Assembly (NCBI GenBank): GCA_015099395.1
Contig: AP024096.1
Coordinates: forward strand, 4,278,001-4,342,000
Direction: 5' to 3'
DNA from: Ktedonobacteria bacterium brp13
GTDB lineage: Bacteria; Chloroflexota; Ktedonobacteria; Ktedonobacterales; Ktedonobacteraceae
Length of the DNA stretch: 64,000 nt
Below the pieces are notes generated by a model, which saw only the letters and a program-made list of their open reading frames with translations, was not told the DNA's origin and did no database searches. Of the stretch, positions 53,245 to 62,908 are shown one piece after another (the first letter of the stretch is position 1; every line of letters begins with the position of its first letter). Made by a program: the position numbers and the translations under genes.

Positions 53245-56200
53245 GTGGCACCATCAAACACATCTGGGAGTGGCAGGGAAATTAATTTCGGTCTTATCTT
53301 CTTCACCAGCAGCGATGCTCCAATGCATGGAGACAAGTATCGCCTGGTCCTTGAAAGTACCAGGCGAGCAGACCAATTAGATTTTTCGTCAGTCTGGATA
53401 CCAGAACGCCACTTTACAAAAGACGGCTATCTCTATCCAAACCCTGCAATCCTCTCCGCAGCTCTGGCGCGAGAGACTCGCCAGATTAAATTACGTGCAG
53501 GCAGCGTCGTCATCCCGCTGCACAATCCCATTCTTATCGCTGAAGAATGGTCAATGGTTGATAATCTATCGGGTGGCCGGGTCGGCGTGGCATTCGCGTC
53601 GGGCTGGCATCCGACTGACTTCTCGCTCATGCCTGAGAATTATGAACGCCGCAACGAGGCCCTGGATGAAGGCATCGAGGTGGTACGCAAGCTCTGGCGT
53701 GGCGAGGCCATTCAGGTTACAGGTGGCGATGGCAAGCAAACAGAGGTGCGAACCTTCCCGCCTCCTATCCAGAAGGAACTACCGGTCTGGATTACTGCCG
53801 CAGGCAATCCCAAAACCTTTGCCAAAGCGGGTGCGATCGGCGCGAATGTGCTGACCCATATGTATAACCAGAGCATCCCAGAGCTCGCCGAGAAGATTCG
53901 CGTCTATCGTGACGCACGTGCAGAACATGGCTATGATCCTGCCACCGGCGAGATCTCGGTCATGCTGCACACCTTCATCAATAAAGATGAGCAGACAGTC
54001 CATGAGCAGGCACAGAAACCCTTCATGGAATATTTAAAGTCGGCTACCTACCTGGCAAACGCTATTGCGTACAGCCGAGGCCAGAAAGTCGACATGTCTT
54101 CGCTCTCAGAACAGGACCTGAACGATTATTTGGCCTTTGTCTATCAACGTCTGGTCTCTGAGCAGCGTGTCCTCTTCGGTACTCCGGAACAGAATGTCGA
54201 TCTGATTACCCAGCTTCGTCTGATTGGTGTCACTGAGATCGCCTGCCAGATGGACTTCGGCGTTGATGTCGATCTGGTGCTAGAGAGCATGAAATATGTG
54301 AAGCAGCTCAAGGATCTTGTCGATGAGCGTCTGCAGGCGATGCCGGATCAGCAGCAGCATATCTATGTGCAGGATAATAACCTGATCAGCAATGACCAGC
54401 CACATAAGACAAATGGCTCGAATGGTCACATACAGAACAACGCGACTGCGGCCAGTCACGATCACTCGCTCGGTGCGATTCGTCAACGCTGCAAAAATGA
54501 GATCGACATGGAAGATTTCTATCAGGATCTCGATCAACGTGGCATCCAACTTGGCTCAAGCTTCCAGGGTATCAAACGGCTCTGGCAGCGCGACGGCGAG
54601 GCACTGGGACAGATCCGGCTGGCACCGTCGCTGCTCGAAGAGGCCCAACGCTACCAGGTTCATCCAACAATGCTCGACGCCTGCTTCCAGGTCCTTATCG
54701 CAGCGTTGCCACAAGCACTCTTCGCAAGCAAGACGGAGCTTTACCTCCCAGGCAGCTTGCGTAGCTTCCAGCTATTGCAGCCACTCGACACATCTGTCTG
54801 GAGCCATGCCCAGATTACGACTGCTACGACGGGCACTCCGGACCATATCGATGGTACCGTCCGTATCTTGAACGATAAAGGTGATCTGCTCGCTGAGGCC
54901 ATTGGCCTGCGCCTGCAACGTACGCTGTTGAATGCCACAAGTACAACGACACCTGACACACAAACGGCTGGAACGACAGCAACGCCGGAGAATATTTCAG
55001 AGGTCGGCGATTGGCTCTATGAACTGGACTGGGAAGCGGCTGATCTCAAGCCAGAGCCCAAAGTAATCAAGGGCGAGACCTGGCTGGTCTTTACCGATAA
55101 AAGTGGGGTAGGTCAGGAACTGGTCAAAAAGCTCGAGGCTCAAGGAGCGGAATGTATCACGGTAACTGCCGGGACGCGCTACCATGTCACATCCCCTAAA
55201 CACTACCGTATCTCAGCACAATCCGTCTCTGATGTCGAGCGCGTGATCACTGAGGTTGCGCAGCAGCATACACTGCACAATGTCGTCCATCTCTGGAGTC
55301 TGGATGCAACTCCGGTCGCAGCCACCTGCGTCGACTCGCTGGAAGAGGACCAGATGCTGGGTGCGAGCAATGTACTCGCATTGATGCAGTCGCTAATCCG
55401 TCAGATTGGCACCAATCCGCCCACCCTCTGGCTCGCCACCCGTGGTGCGCAAGCCGTTGGGAACGACCAGACACAGCTTGAGATCGCCCAGTCTCCTGTC
55501 TGGGGACTGGGTAAGACCTGCGCGATGGAGTATCCCGAGCTCTGGGGTGGTATGATCGATCTCGATCCAGCCGCCGAGCAGACGACCCTCGCCACGCAGA
55601 TCACGAGCAGTATCTTTAGTAGTGCACACGAGGATCTCATCGCCTTCCGTAACGGTACGAGTTATGTCGCGCGCTTAGTACGTAGCCAGACACGCCCCGG
55701 CTCGCGTCTAGAGCTGCGTAAAGACGGTAGCTATCTGATCACCGGCGGTCTGTGGGGTCTGGGCTTAGAGATCGCGAAAACCTTCGCGCAGCAGGGTGCT
55801 GGACACCTGATCCTGCTGGGCCGCAGCAAGCTTCCTGCACGCGAGACATGGGACCAGGTCGCAGTCGATACACGCCTGGGTATTCAGATCGCAGGCATCC
55901 GTGAGTTGGAGCAGACGGGTGTGCAGGTACACTACACGGCAGTGGATATCGCCAACGAAGAGAGCTTCGCTAGCTTCCTGGACAGCTATACACATGAGGG
56001 ACATCCACCCATTCGTGGCGTCATCCATGCGGCATCGGTCTGGCAGGATAAAAACGGTGAATCGCTTGTCGGTCCGCTTGCGAACCTGACGGCGGAGGGT
56101 CTCAGGACCGTCATGCGTCCGAAGGTCATCGGCACATGGCTCCTCCACTCACTCTTACAGAGTGCGCCGCTGGAATTCTTTGTCGCGTTCTCGTCGGGTG

Positions 56201-57249
56201 CCTCGCTCTTCGGCTCGGCAGCACAGGGCAACTATACGGCAGCCAGTGAATTCATGGATATCATCGCCGCTTATCGGCATGCTATCGGTCTGCCTGCCCT
56301 CAGTATCGACTGGGGTGCCATCTCCGAGATCGGCTTTGGTAGCACCACCGAAGGCAAACGTGTCCATGAGTATTGGGAGAGTCGCGGTATCCAGCGCATC
56401 AACCCGCGCCAGGTTATCAGTATTTTAGAGACCCTGACAACGCAAGATATTACGCGTATCGGCGTCCTGAAGCTGGATTGGAACCTGCTCACTCAGTACT
56501 ATCAACAGATTACGCAATTACCGCTCGCACGCCATATGGCTCAGGAGGCAGCTAACAGTCAGCAGTCTTCAGGCGCACAGGTTGCAGAGGTTGCAGAGGC
56601 AAGCTCGATCATTGAGAACCTGCGCAATGCCAATCGCTCAGAGTGGCAGCAGTTGCTGGAACAGTATGTGAGCAAACATGTCTCTACCGTGCTGGGCTTG
56701 CCTATCGCACGGCTGGATATTCAACAGCCAATGACCTCGATCGGCCTCGACTCGCTCATGGCAATCGAGCTCAAAAACCGCCTGGAACATGAACTGGATC
56801 TGCGTATCCCGATCGTCACCTTCTTACAAGGTCCCAGCATCGCCCAATTCGCAGCCCAGATCAAGGACCAGCTGGCGGAGAAAATTCAATCAGTACAACT
56901 AACGGAGTCAACGACCAGCCAGATGCAGACGATCACCGAAGCTACTCTGGAACGTCCAGGGATTCACCAGGTATTGCAACAGGAAGAGGCAGAGACGCTG
57001 CTCAGCCAGTTGGATCAACTCTCTGAACAAGAGGTCGACGCTCTTCTCAACCGCATGATCCCTGGAGAGCAACCATCAGACAATCTTAACAGAACCAGAA
57101 TCAGCCCGGAACAACTCATCAACGAGCTGCCCGCTGCTCTGAATGCGCAAGATGCTGAGGCATTGCTGACTCAACTTGATCAGCTCACTGATGAGCAGGT
57201 CGAAACATTGCTCAACCAGATAGCACAGAAAGAGGACTTGAATCGATGA
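53245..57249 (+). CDS. Megasynthase 2: luciferase-like monooxygenase-DH(C-terminal half)-KR-ACP
   Basis: 1334 residues. About 12-350 is an FMN-dependent luciferase-like monooxygenase (INFGLIFFTSSDA, FSSVWIPERHF, FASGWHPTDF), of the kind found in natural-product synthases. Residues 420-560 are the second DH hotdog with the acid in HPTMLDACFQ (near 477). The structural KR half (590-800) and catalytic KR (825-1030; YLITGGLWGLG, Tyr997) follow, but the usual YxxxN Asn is Ser1001. ACP Ser1170 is in GLDSLMA. The last 90 residues repeat a helical docking-type motif twice. GTG at 53245 has GGAGG 6 nt upstream. It overlaps the NRPS gene by ATGA. Confidence 0.92.
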   Translation: MAPSNTSGSGREINFGLIFFTSSDAPMHGDKYRLVLESTRRADQLDFSSVWIPERHFTKDGYLYPNPAILSAALARETRQIKLRAGSVVIPLHNPILIAEEWSMVDNLSGGRVGVAFASGWHPTDFSLMPENYERRNEALDEGIEVVRKLWRGEAIQVTGGDGKQTEVRTFPPPIQKELPVWITAAGNPKTFAKAGAIGANVLTHMYNQSIPELAEKIRVYRDARAEHGYDPATGEISVMLHTFINKDEQTVHEQAQKPFMEYLKSATYLANAIAYSRGQKVDMSSLSEQDLNDYLAFVYQRLVSEQRVLFGTPEQNVDLITQLRLIGVTEIACQMDFGVDVDLVLESMKYVKQLKDLVDERLQAMPDQQQHIYVQDNNLISNDQPHKTNGSNGHIQNNATAASHDHSLGAIRQRCKNEIDMEDFYQDLDQRGIQLGSSFQGIKRLWQRDGEALGQIRLAPSLLEEAQRYQVHPTMLDACFQVLIAALPQALFASKTELYLPGSLRSFQLLQPLDTSVWSHAQITTATTGTPDHIDGTVRILNDKGDLLAEAIGLRLQRTLLNATSTTTPDTQTAGTTATPENISEVGDWLYELDWEAADLKPEPKVIKGETWLVFTDKSGVGQELVKKLEAQGAECITVTAGTRYHVTSPKHYRISAQSVSDVERVITEVAQQHTLHNVVHLWSLDATPVAATCVDSLEEDQMLGASNVLALMQSLIRQIGTNPPTLWLATRGAQAVGNDQTQLEIAQSPVWGLGKTCAMEYPELWGGMIDLDPAAEQTTLATQITSSIFSSAHEDLIAFRNGTSYVARLVRSQTRPGSRLELRKDGSYLITGGLWGLGLEIAKTFAQQGAGHLILLGRSKLPARETWDQVAVDTRLGIQIAGIRELEQTGVQVHYTAVDIANEESFASFLDSYTHEGHPPIRGVIHAASVWQDKNGESLVGPLANLTAEGLRTVMRPKVIGTWLLHSLLQSAPLEFFVAFSSGASLFGSAAQGNYTAASEFMDIIAAYRHAIGLPALSIDWGAISEIGFGSTTEGKRVHEYWESRGIQRINPRQVISILETLTTQDITRIGVLKLDWNLLTQYYQQITQLPLARHMAQEAANSQQSSGAQVAEVAEASSIIENLRNANRSEWQQLLEQYVSKHVSTVLGLPIARLDIQQPMTSIGLDSLMAIELKNRLEHELDLRIPIVTFLQGPSIAQFAAQIKDQLAEKIQSVQLTESTTSQMQTITEATLERPGIHQVLQQEEAETLLSQLDQLSEQEVDALLNRMIPGEQPSDNLNRTRISPEQLINELPAALNAQDAEALLTQLDQLTDEQVETLLNQIAQKEDLNR

Positions 57250-60200
57250 GCGATGTCTCAAAAAATCTCGCGAATCTGAACGCGGATGCAAAACGCGCTT
57301 TGCTGGCAAAATTGCTACGCGAGCGCGCTGGAGTAAGCGAGTCCCAGGTAAGTGAGTCTACGGTAAGTGAGTCCGGGCCCGGTGAACCTGCAGTAGCACG
57401 TGAATCATGGATGCCCATCTCGCACAATCAGAAGGCTCTCTGGTTCCTGGCGCAACTGGCTCCTGAGAGCGCTGCCTATAATCTGATGTATTCGGCTCGT
57501 ATCAGTTCACAGATCAACCACACGTCACTCAAAAAGGCGCTGCACACATTGACGCAGCGCTACCCGATCCTGACGGCGACGTATACGCTGCATGCTGGAG
57601 AACCGGTGCAACAGCTACACCCGGAGCTTCAGATCCCGCTAGAAGAGGTCGCCGCTCGCACGCTAAGTCTGGAGGAGATCCAGGCCGAGCTTTATAGTGA
57701 GAGCAATAAAGCAATCAACCTGGCACTAGGACCCCTGCTCCGCATCCGGCTCTATGAACGTGCTCAGAATGACTTTGTGCTTGCGCTGATCGTTCATCAT
57801 ATCGCTGTCGATTTCTGGGCGCTCGATATCCTGGTCGATGAGCTCTTTATTCTGTACGCAGCTGAACAGGCTGGCATCGCTTCGCCGTTGCCTGCCCCGG
57901 GTGAGCAACATAGCGAATTTGTACGCTGGCAGAATGAGATGATCGCCAGCCCCGAGGGCGAGCGCCACTGGGCGTACTGGCAACAGGTACTGGCTGGCGA
58001 GGTCTCGAACCTGCACCTGCCAACTGATCGGCCACGTCCACCGAAGCAGACCTACAACGGGGCCTCGCATAGCTTCTCGCTTGACCCCGAACTGACACAA
58101 CGTCTGCGTGCTCTGGCTAACACCGAGCGTGTTACGCTCTTTACCCTGATGCTCACAGCCTATCAGTCGCTACTCTATCGCTACACTAACCAGGACGATA
58201 TTGTTGTCGGGACACCGGCCCTGGGCCGTACCCGGTCAGCCTGGGAGCGCGTCATCGACTATCTGGCGAACCCGATCCTGGTACGCGCAAATTTAGCGCA
58301 TAACCCTACCTTTAAAGAACTGCTCGCACAGACGCGACAGGAGGTCTTCGACGCACTGGATCACCAGGACTTCCCCTTCCCACTGCTCGTCGAACGCCTG
58401 CAGCCCAGACGCGATCCCAGCTACTCACCGTTCTACCAGACCCTTTTCATCTGGGATCGCCCACGTAAGCGTAGCGACCAGGATCTAGAGCGCCTGCTAC
58501 CGAAAGAGATAGCCAGGAAAATAGCGCAGGAGAATCTCGCCTTTGAGCCATTCGCCTATGGACAGCAAGGTGCTCCCTTCGATCTAACACTAACAGTCTT
58601 CGAGATCGATGGCAACCTGAGCGCAGATTTCCGCTATAACGTCGATCTCTTCGATGCAGCAACCATCGCGCAGATCGAGCAGCATTTCCGCGTCCTGCTC
58701 CAGAGCATTGTGGAGCAGCCAGAGCAGCACCTGCTCAGCCTGCCGATGCTGACCCCAGAGGAGCGTCAACGCATCCTGATCGATTGGAATGCGACCCAGA
58801 ACGATTTCCCGGCCCAGACGACACTCCATGCACTGATCGAGCAGCAGGTTGAACGTACACCTGATGCGATCGCACTGAGCTTCGAAGGTGAGACCCGCAC
58901 CTATCGCGAGCTCAACAATGCCGCCAATCATCTGGCACGCCAGCTGCAAGTGCTGGGTGCCGGTCCGGATACATTGATTGGTGTGAGCATGGAACGCTCT
59001 ATCGAGATGGTCGAAGCGCTGCTAGCGGTGCTGAAATCCGGTGGCGCGTATGTGCCGCTGGACCCGAGCTATCCAGCAGACAGGCTCGCTTATATGCTGC
59101 AAGATGCGAATGTCTCTGTCTTGCTGACGCAACCACAGCTGAAAGAGCAGTTTCTTACAACCGCGGCACAGGTCATTACGCTGGATGCGCACTGGGATCA
59201 AGGTCTACGCAATGAGCAGGTCGCTAATCCTGATAGCCAGAGCGGACCTGAGCAGCTCGCGTATATGATCTATACCTCTGGCTCAACCGGTAAACCGAAG
59301 GGCGTCATGAATACGCATCGCGGTATCAGCAACCGGCTCCATTGGATGCAGCAGGCATACCAGCTGACGGCACAAGATCGCGTCATGCAGAAGACGCCCT
59401 TCAGCTTTGACGTCTCGGTCTGGGAGTTCTTCTGGCCGTTGCTGACGGGAGCAAGACTGGTTGTGGCCCGTCCCGGTGGTCACCAGGACCCGGCGTACCT
59501 TGCCCACTTGATCGCCGAGCAGCAGATTACGACGCTACACTTCGTGCCCTCGATGCTCCAGGTCTTCTTGCAAGAGCCAGGTATCGAGCGCAGCAAGAGC
59601 TTGCGCCAGGTCGTCTGTAGCGGTGAGGCGCTGACACCGGAACATGTACAGCAGTTCTTTACACGCTTCCCACAGGGCGTCGCGCTGCATAACCTCTATG
59701 GTCCAACCGAGGCGGCGATTGATGTGACCTCCTGGGAGTGCTCACCCGGCGATACAGAGAGTGTGCCGATCGGTCATCCGATTGCCAACACCCAGCTCTA
59801 TATCTTGAACGCAGCCCAGCAACCAGTTCCCGCTGGCATCGCTGGTGAGCTCTTCATCGGTGGCGTCAACGTCGCACGTGGCTACCATAATCGTCCAGAA
59901 CTAACCGCCGAGAAGTTTATCGACGATCCGTTCAGCGCACAGCCTGGCGCAAAACTCTTCCGTACCGCCGACCTCGCTCGCTATCGCCAGGATGGTGCGA
60001 TCGAGTTCCTGGGTCGTATTGATCACCAGGTCAAGATTCGCGGCTTCCGTATCGAGCTTGGTGAGATTGAGAGCGTCCTGAAGCAGCAGAGCGCACTGAA
60101 GGATGCTATCGTCGTAGCGCGCGAGGATGCACAGGGCAACAAACGTCTGATTGCCTACCTCGTTCCTACACAGAGCGACAACCATCCAACCATCGAAGAG

Positions 60201-62723
60201 CTGCGTAGCTTCCTGAAGAACCAGCTCCCAGACTATATGGTACCGGCTGCCTTTATGTTCCTGGAAGAGCTACCACTCTCGCCCAACGGGAAAGTGGATC
60301 GCAAGGCACTCCCAGAGCCAGACGCCAGCCGTCCTGAGCTGCAAGTCGACTATCTCGCCCCGCGTACAGAGATTGAGCAGACCCTGGTCGCGATCTGGTC
60401 TGAGGTACTGGGCATCGAAAAGATCGGTGTTAACGACAACTATTTTGACCTTGGCGGAGCCTCGATACAGGCACTGGAGATCGTCGCAAAGGTCTCTGAA
60501 CAACAGCTTCCATTCGCCCTGGAGATGCTCTTCGAGTTTCAAACCGTCGCTGAACTGGCCTCCGCCATCGCAGCGAAGCAGGCTATCCCAGCGGAGGCAG
60601 CCAATCCCCAGCTTGAGCAAGAGGAGTCAGAGTTCAACCAGCAGCCAATCGAGACGGTGACCTCGGCCAGCCTGGTAACAGAAGAGCCTGCAAAGCTCGC
60701 TCTGCCCAATACCTATATCGAGAGCCTGGGCACCTATCTACCGCCTAAAATAGTGAGCAGTGAAGAACTGATCGCTGGCTGTACGACACCGATCCGCTTT
60801 CCGATGTCCCGTCTCACGGGCGTCAAAACACGGCGTATGGCAGGCGAGAGCGAGTTCTCAATAGATATTGCCATGCAGGCAGTCGCAGACTGTCTGGCGA
60901 ACTCGAAGTACAATCCTGAAGATATCGACATGATTATCTGCGGCAATATCTCGCACTACAATAAGCCCAATCTGCACTTTGACTTTGAGCCCAGTACAGC
61001 GATTGTTCTCAAGAACCACTTTGGCTTCACCAACGCCATCACCTTCGACGAGGATAATGCCTGCACAGGACTCTTTACCGCAGCCTATATCATCGATGCC
61101 TTCATACGCGCAGGCCTGATCCGCCGTGGACTCGCGGTAAGTGGGGAGTATATCAGCCATCTGGCCAGGACGGCACAACAAGAGATTGAGAGCTTTATGG
61201 ACTCGCGGCTCGCCTGCCTGACGGTCGGGGATGCGGGCGCAGCCTTTATTCTCGAAGCTGCTCCAAGCAAAAAAACTGGCTTCCATGAGTACGAGATGTA
61301 CTCGCTTGGTCGCTATAGCGAGGCCTGCATCGGCCGACCGACCGATAAACCGCACGGTGGCGCTATCATGTATACCGACGCTGTGACGGTCTCTTCGGTC
61401 AATCTGAAACAGGCGATCTCGCACGCAGGTCTGATCATCGAGCGTTCACAGTGGCCCAAAGAAGCGTTCCAGCATATTCTGGTACACCAGACCTCGAAGA
61501 CCACGATCAACGATGTACCCCGCGAGATCAATAAGTACTTCGGACGCGAGGTCGTCGAGCGCAATAGTGTCATCAACAATATTGCTGAGCGCGGCAATAC
61601 CGCGACAACGACTCATATGGTTGCAGTAATGGATCATATCCGCAACAACCATATCCAGTCCGGCGATAACGCGATCTTTGGTATCACTGGTTCTGGCGCG
61701 ACCATCGGCACTGCGCTCTATACCTTTGATGATCTACCTGATCGTATCCGTCGGCGTGAGGCGGGCGAGCCTGTGCAGAAGGTTACGCCAGAGGGACGCT
61801 TCATCTCACTCCTGCCAGCAAACCAGCGCGTGCAGGTTGCCAGTATCGGTACCATTCCTGCCACCAGCACGGTTGCGAAGCAGAGTCTCGATCTGATCGA
61901 AGCCGCCGCACAAAACGCCCTGTCACAGGTCTCCTATGACAAGAGCGCGATCGACCTGCTGATCTTCTCAGGCATCTATCGCGACGATTATATCAGCGAA
62001 CCCGCTATCGCCGCGCTGGCACAGGGACGCATGGGGATCAATGATGACATCGAGACGCAACAGGACAAGAAGACCTTTGCCCTCGATATTATGAACGGTG
62101 CCCTTGGTACGCTGGATGCGGTCTACTCTGCCATTGGCTTGATTAAAGCGCAGCGAGCCCATAAAGCACTGGTCGTTGCCTCCGAGGTCGAGAACAATCG
62201 CCAGAGTAAGCACGAAGAGTACGGTCTGGTTGGCATCGCAGAGACCGGCTCGGCACTATTGTTAGAGGAGAGCCCGGACGGCAAGACCGGCTTCGGCAAC
62301 TTTGTCTTCCGCGACTTCCCTGAATACGTCGAGCTACGCAACGTCCACTCCACGCCTGAACCGCAGAACAATCAGCTGGTCATGCTGAATAAGACCGATC
62401 CGCAGATCATGCAGGCCTATCTGCGCTGCATTCGTGAAACCGTCGCTGAACTCTTAGAGATTGAACAACTAGAGATGTCGCAGATCAGCGTCATCTTGCC
62501 GCCCCAGATCTCATCCGCCTTTGTGGACGAGCTGAGCAACGAGCTACACGTTGCACGCGAGCACTTTGTCGATGTCCAGCCGGAACATGACCTCTTTACG
62601 TCGTCACTGGCTTACGCATTCGCAGATGTACAGCAACAGCACAAAGCACAGGCAGGCGATATCGGTCTGATCATCAACGTCGGTGCCGGTATCCAGGTCG
62701 GTTGCGCAACGTATCATTTCTAA
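57246..62723 (+). CDS. Megasynthase 3: NRPS C-A(Ser)-PCP with tandem C-terminal KAS III-like domains
   Basis: 1825 residues. A short docking helix; condensation domain 55-500 (IVHHIAVDF); adenylation 505-1000 (YTSGSTGKPKG near 676, LYGPTEAAID, NGKVDRK); PCP with Ser near 1070 (DLGGASIQ). The pocket code reads D-V-W-H-V-S-L-I-D-K, a serine code. Then two thiolase-fold domains: KSIII-1 (1155-1500) with Cys1273 (DNACTG), His1414 (HQTS) and Asn in RGNT, complete; KSIII-2 (1520-1825) with Gly for Cys (DIMNGALG) and Gln for His (PPQISS), so inactive. The tandem pair replaces a normal thioesterase. The stop lies inside repeat copy 5. Confidence 0.92.
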   Translation: MSDVSKNLANLNADAKRALLAKLLRERAGVSESQVSESTVSESGPGEPAVARESWMPISHNQKALWFLAQLAPESAAYNLMYSARISSQINHTSLKKALHTLTQRYPILTATYTLHAGEPVQQLHPELQIPLEEVAARTLSLEEIQAELYSESNKAINLALGPLLRIRLYERAQNDFVLALIVHHIAVDFWALDILVDELFILYAAEQAGIASPLPAPGEQHSEFVRWQNEMIASPEGERHWAYWQQVLAGEVSNLHLPTDRPRPPKQTYNGASHSFSLDPELTQRLRALANTERVTLFTLMLTAYQSLLYRYTNQDDIVVGTPALGRTRSAWERVIDYLANPILVRANLAHNPTFKELLAQTRQEVFDALDHQDFPFPLLVERLQPRRDPSYSPFYQTLFIWDRPRKRSDQDLERLLPKEIARKIAQENLAFEPFAYGQQGAPFDLTLTVFEIDGNLSADFRYNVDLFDAATIAQIEQHFRVLLQSIVEQPEQHLLSLPMLTPEERQRILIDWNATQNDFPAQTTLHALIEQQVERTPDAIALSFEGETRTYRELNNAANHLARQLQVLGAGPDTLIGVSMERSIEMVEALLAVLKSGGAYVPLDPSYPADRLAYMLQDANVSVLLTQPQLKEQFLTTAAQVITLDAHWDQGLRNEQVANPDSQSGPEQLAYMIYTSGSTGKPKGVMNTHRGISNRLHWMQQAYQLTAQDRVMQKTPFSFDVSVWEFFWPLLTGARLVVARPGGHQDPAYLAHLIAEQQITTLHFVPSMLQVFLQEPGIERSKSLRQVVCSGEALTPEHVQQFFTRFPQGVALHNLYGPTEAAIDVTSWECSPGDTESVPIGHPIANTQLYILNAAQQPVPAGIAGELFIGGVNVARGYHNRPELTAEKFIDDPFSAQPGAKLFRTADLARYRQDGAIEFLGRIDHQVKIRGFRIELGEIESVLKQQSALKDAIVVAREDAQGNKRLIAYLVPTQSDNHPTIEELRSFLKNQLPDYMVPAAFMFLEELPLSPNGKVDRKALPEPDASRPELQVDYLAPRTEIEQTLVAIWSEVLGIEKIGVNDNYFDLGGASIQALEIVAKVSEQQLPFALEMLFEFQTVAELASAIAAKQAIPAEAANPQLEQEESEFNQQPIETVTSASLVTEEPAKLALPNTYIESLGTYLPPKIVSSEELIAGCTTPIRFPMSRLTGVKTRRMAGESEFSIDIAMQAVADCLANSKYNPEDIDMIICGNISHYNKPNLHFDFEPSTAIVLKNHFGFTNAITFDEDNACTGLFTAAYIIDAFIRAGLIRRGLAVSGEYISHLARTAQQEIESFMDSRLACLTVGDAGAAFILEAAPSKKTGFHEYEMYSLGRYSEACIGRPTDKPHGGAIMYTDAVTVSSVNLKQAISHAGLIIERSQWPKEAFQHILVHQTSKTTINDVPREINKYFGREVVERNSVINNIAERGNTATTTHMVAVMDHIRNNHIQSGDNAIFGITGSGATIGTALYTFDDLPDRIRRREAGEPVQKVTPEGRFISLLPANQRVQVASIGTIPATSTVAKQSLDLIEAAAQNALSQVSYDKSAIDLLIFSGIYRDDYISEPAIAALAQGRMGINDDIETQQDKKTFALDIMNGALGTLDAVYSAIGLIKAQRAHKALVVASEVENNRQSKHEEYGLVGIAETGSALLLEESPDGKTGFGNFVFRDFPEYVELRNVHSTPEPQNNQLVMLNKTDPQIMQAYLRCIRETVAELLEIEQLEMSQISVILPPQISSAFVDELSNELHVAREHFVDVQPEHDLFTSSLAYAFADVQQQHKAQAGDIGLIINVGAGIQVGCATYHF

Positions 62724-62797
62724 GATCTTATTCCGAAAACCAACGCGACTAACGTCGCTAGTGCTCGCACACGCAAGTTTTCGGATAAGTAGTAAGC
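62720..62797 (+). repeat. Dispersed palindromic repeat, copy 5
   Basis: CTAAGATCTTATTCCGAAAA ... AGTTTTCGGATAAGTAGTAAGC, same orientation as copy 1. The NRPS stop codon TAA (62721-62723) is its first triplet. The inner stem GCGAC/GTCGC is kept while the loop differs from copy 1. Confidence 0.92.
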
Positions 62798-62841
62798 AGA
62801 GCAGAGCAGACTTTTTCTCCATCAAGGAGATTTCACCATAG

Positions 62842-62875
62842 AGAGGGCTTCGTATCTGTACGAAGCCCTCTTCTA
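62842..62875 (+). terminator. Terminator or attenuator between NRPS and thioesterase genes
   Basis: A 13-bp perfect stem AGAGGGCTTCGTA / TACGAAGCCCTCT with a 4-nt loop and TTCT tail. It would part the thioesterase from the main operon unless read through. Confidence 0.8.
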
Positions 62876-62908
62876 CTAGTACTAGAACAGGTCAGGTTAT
62901 AAAAGAGG

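Noticed and set aside
53200..53245. Frameshift between megasynthases 1 and 2
   Set aside because: Both are in the same frame, so the break is a single stop codon, not a frameshift.
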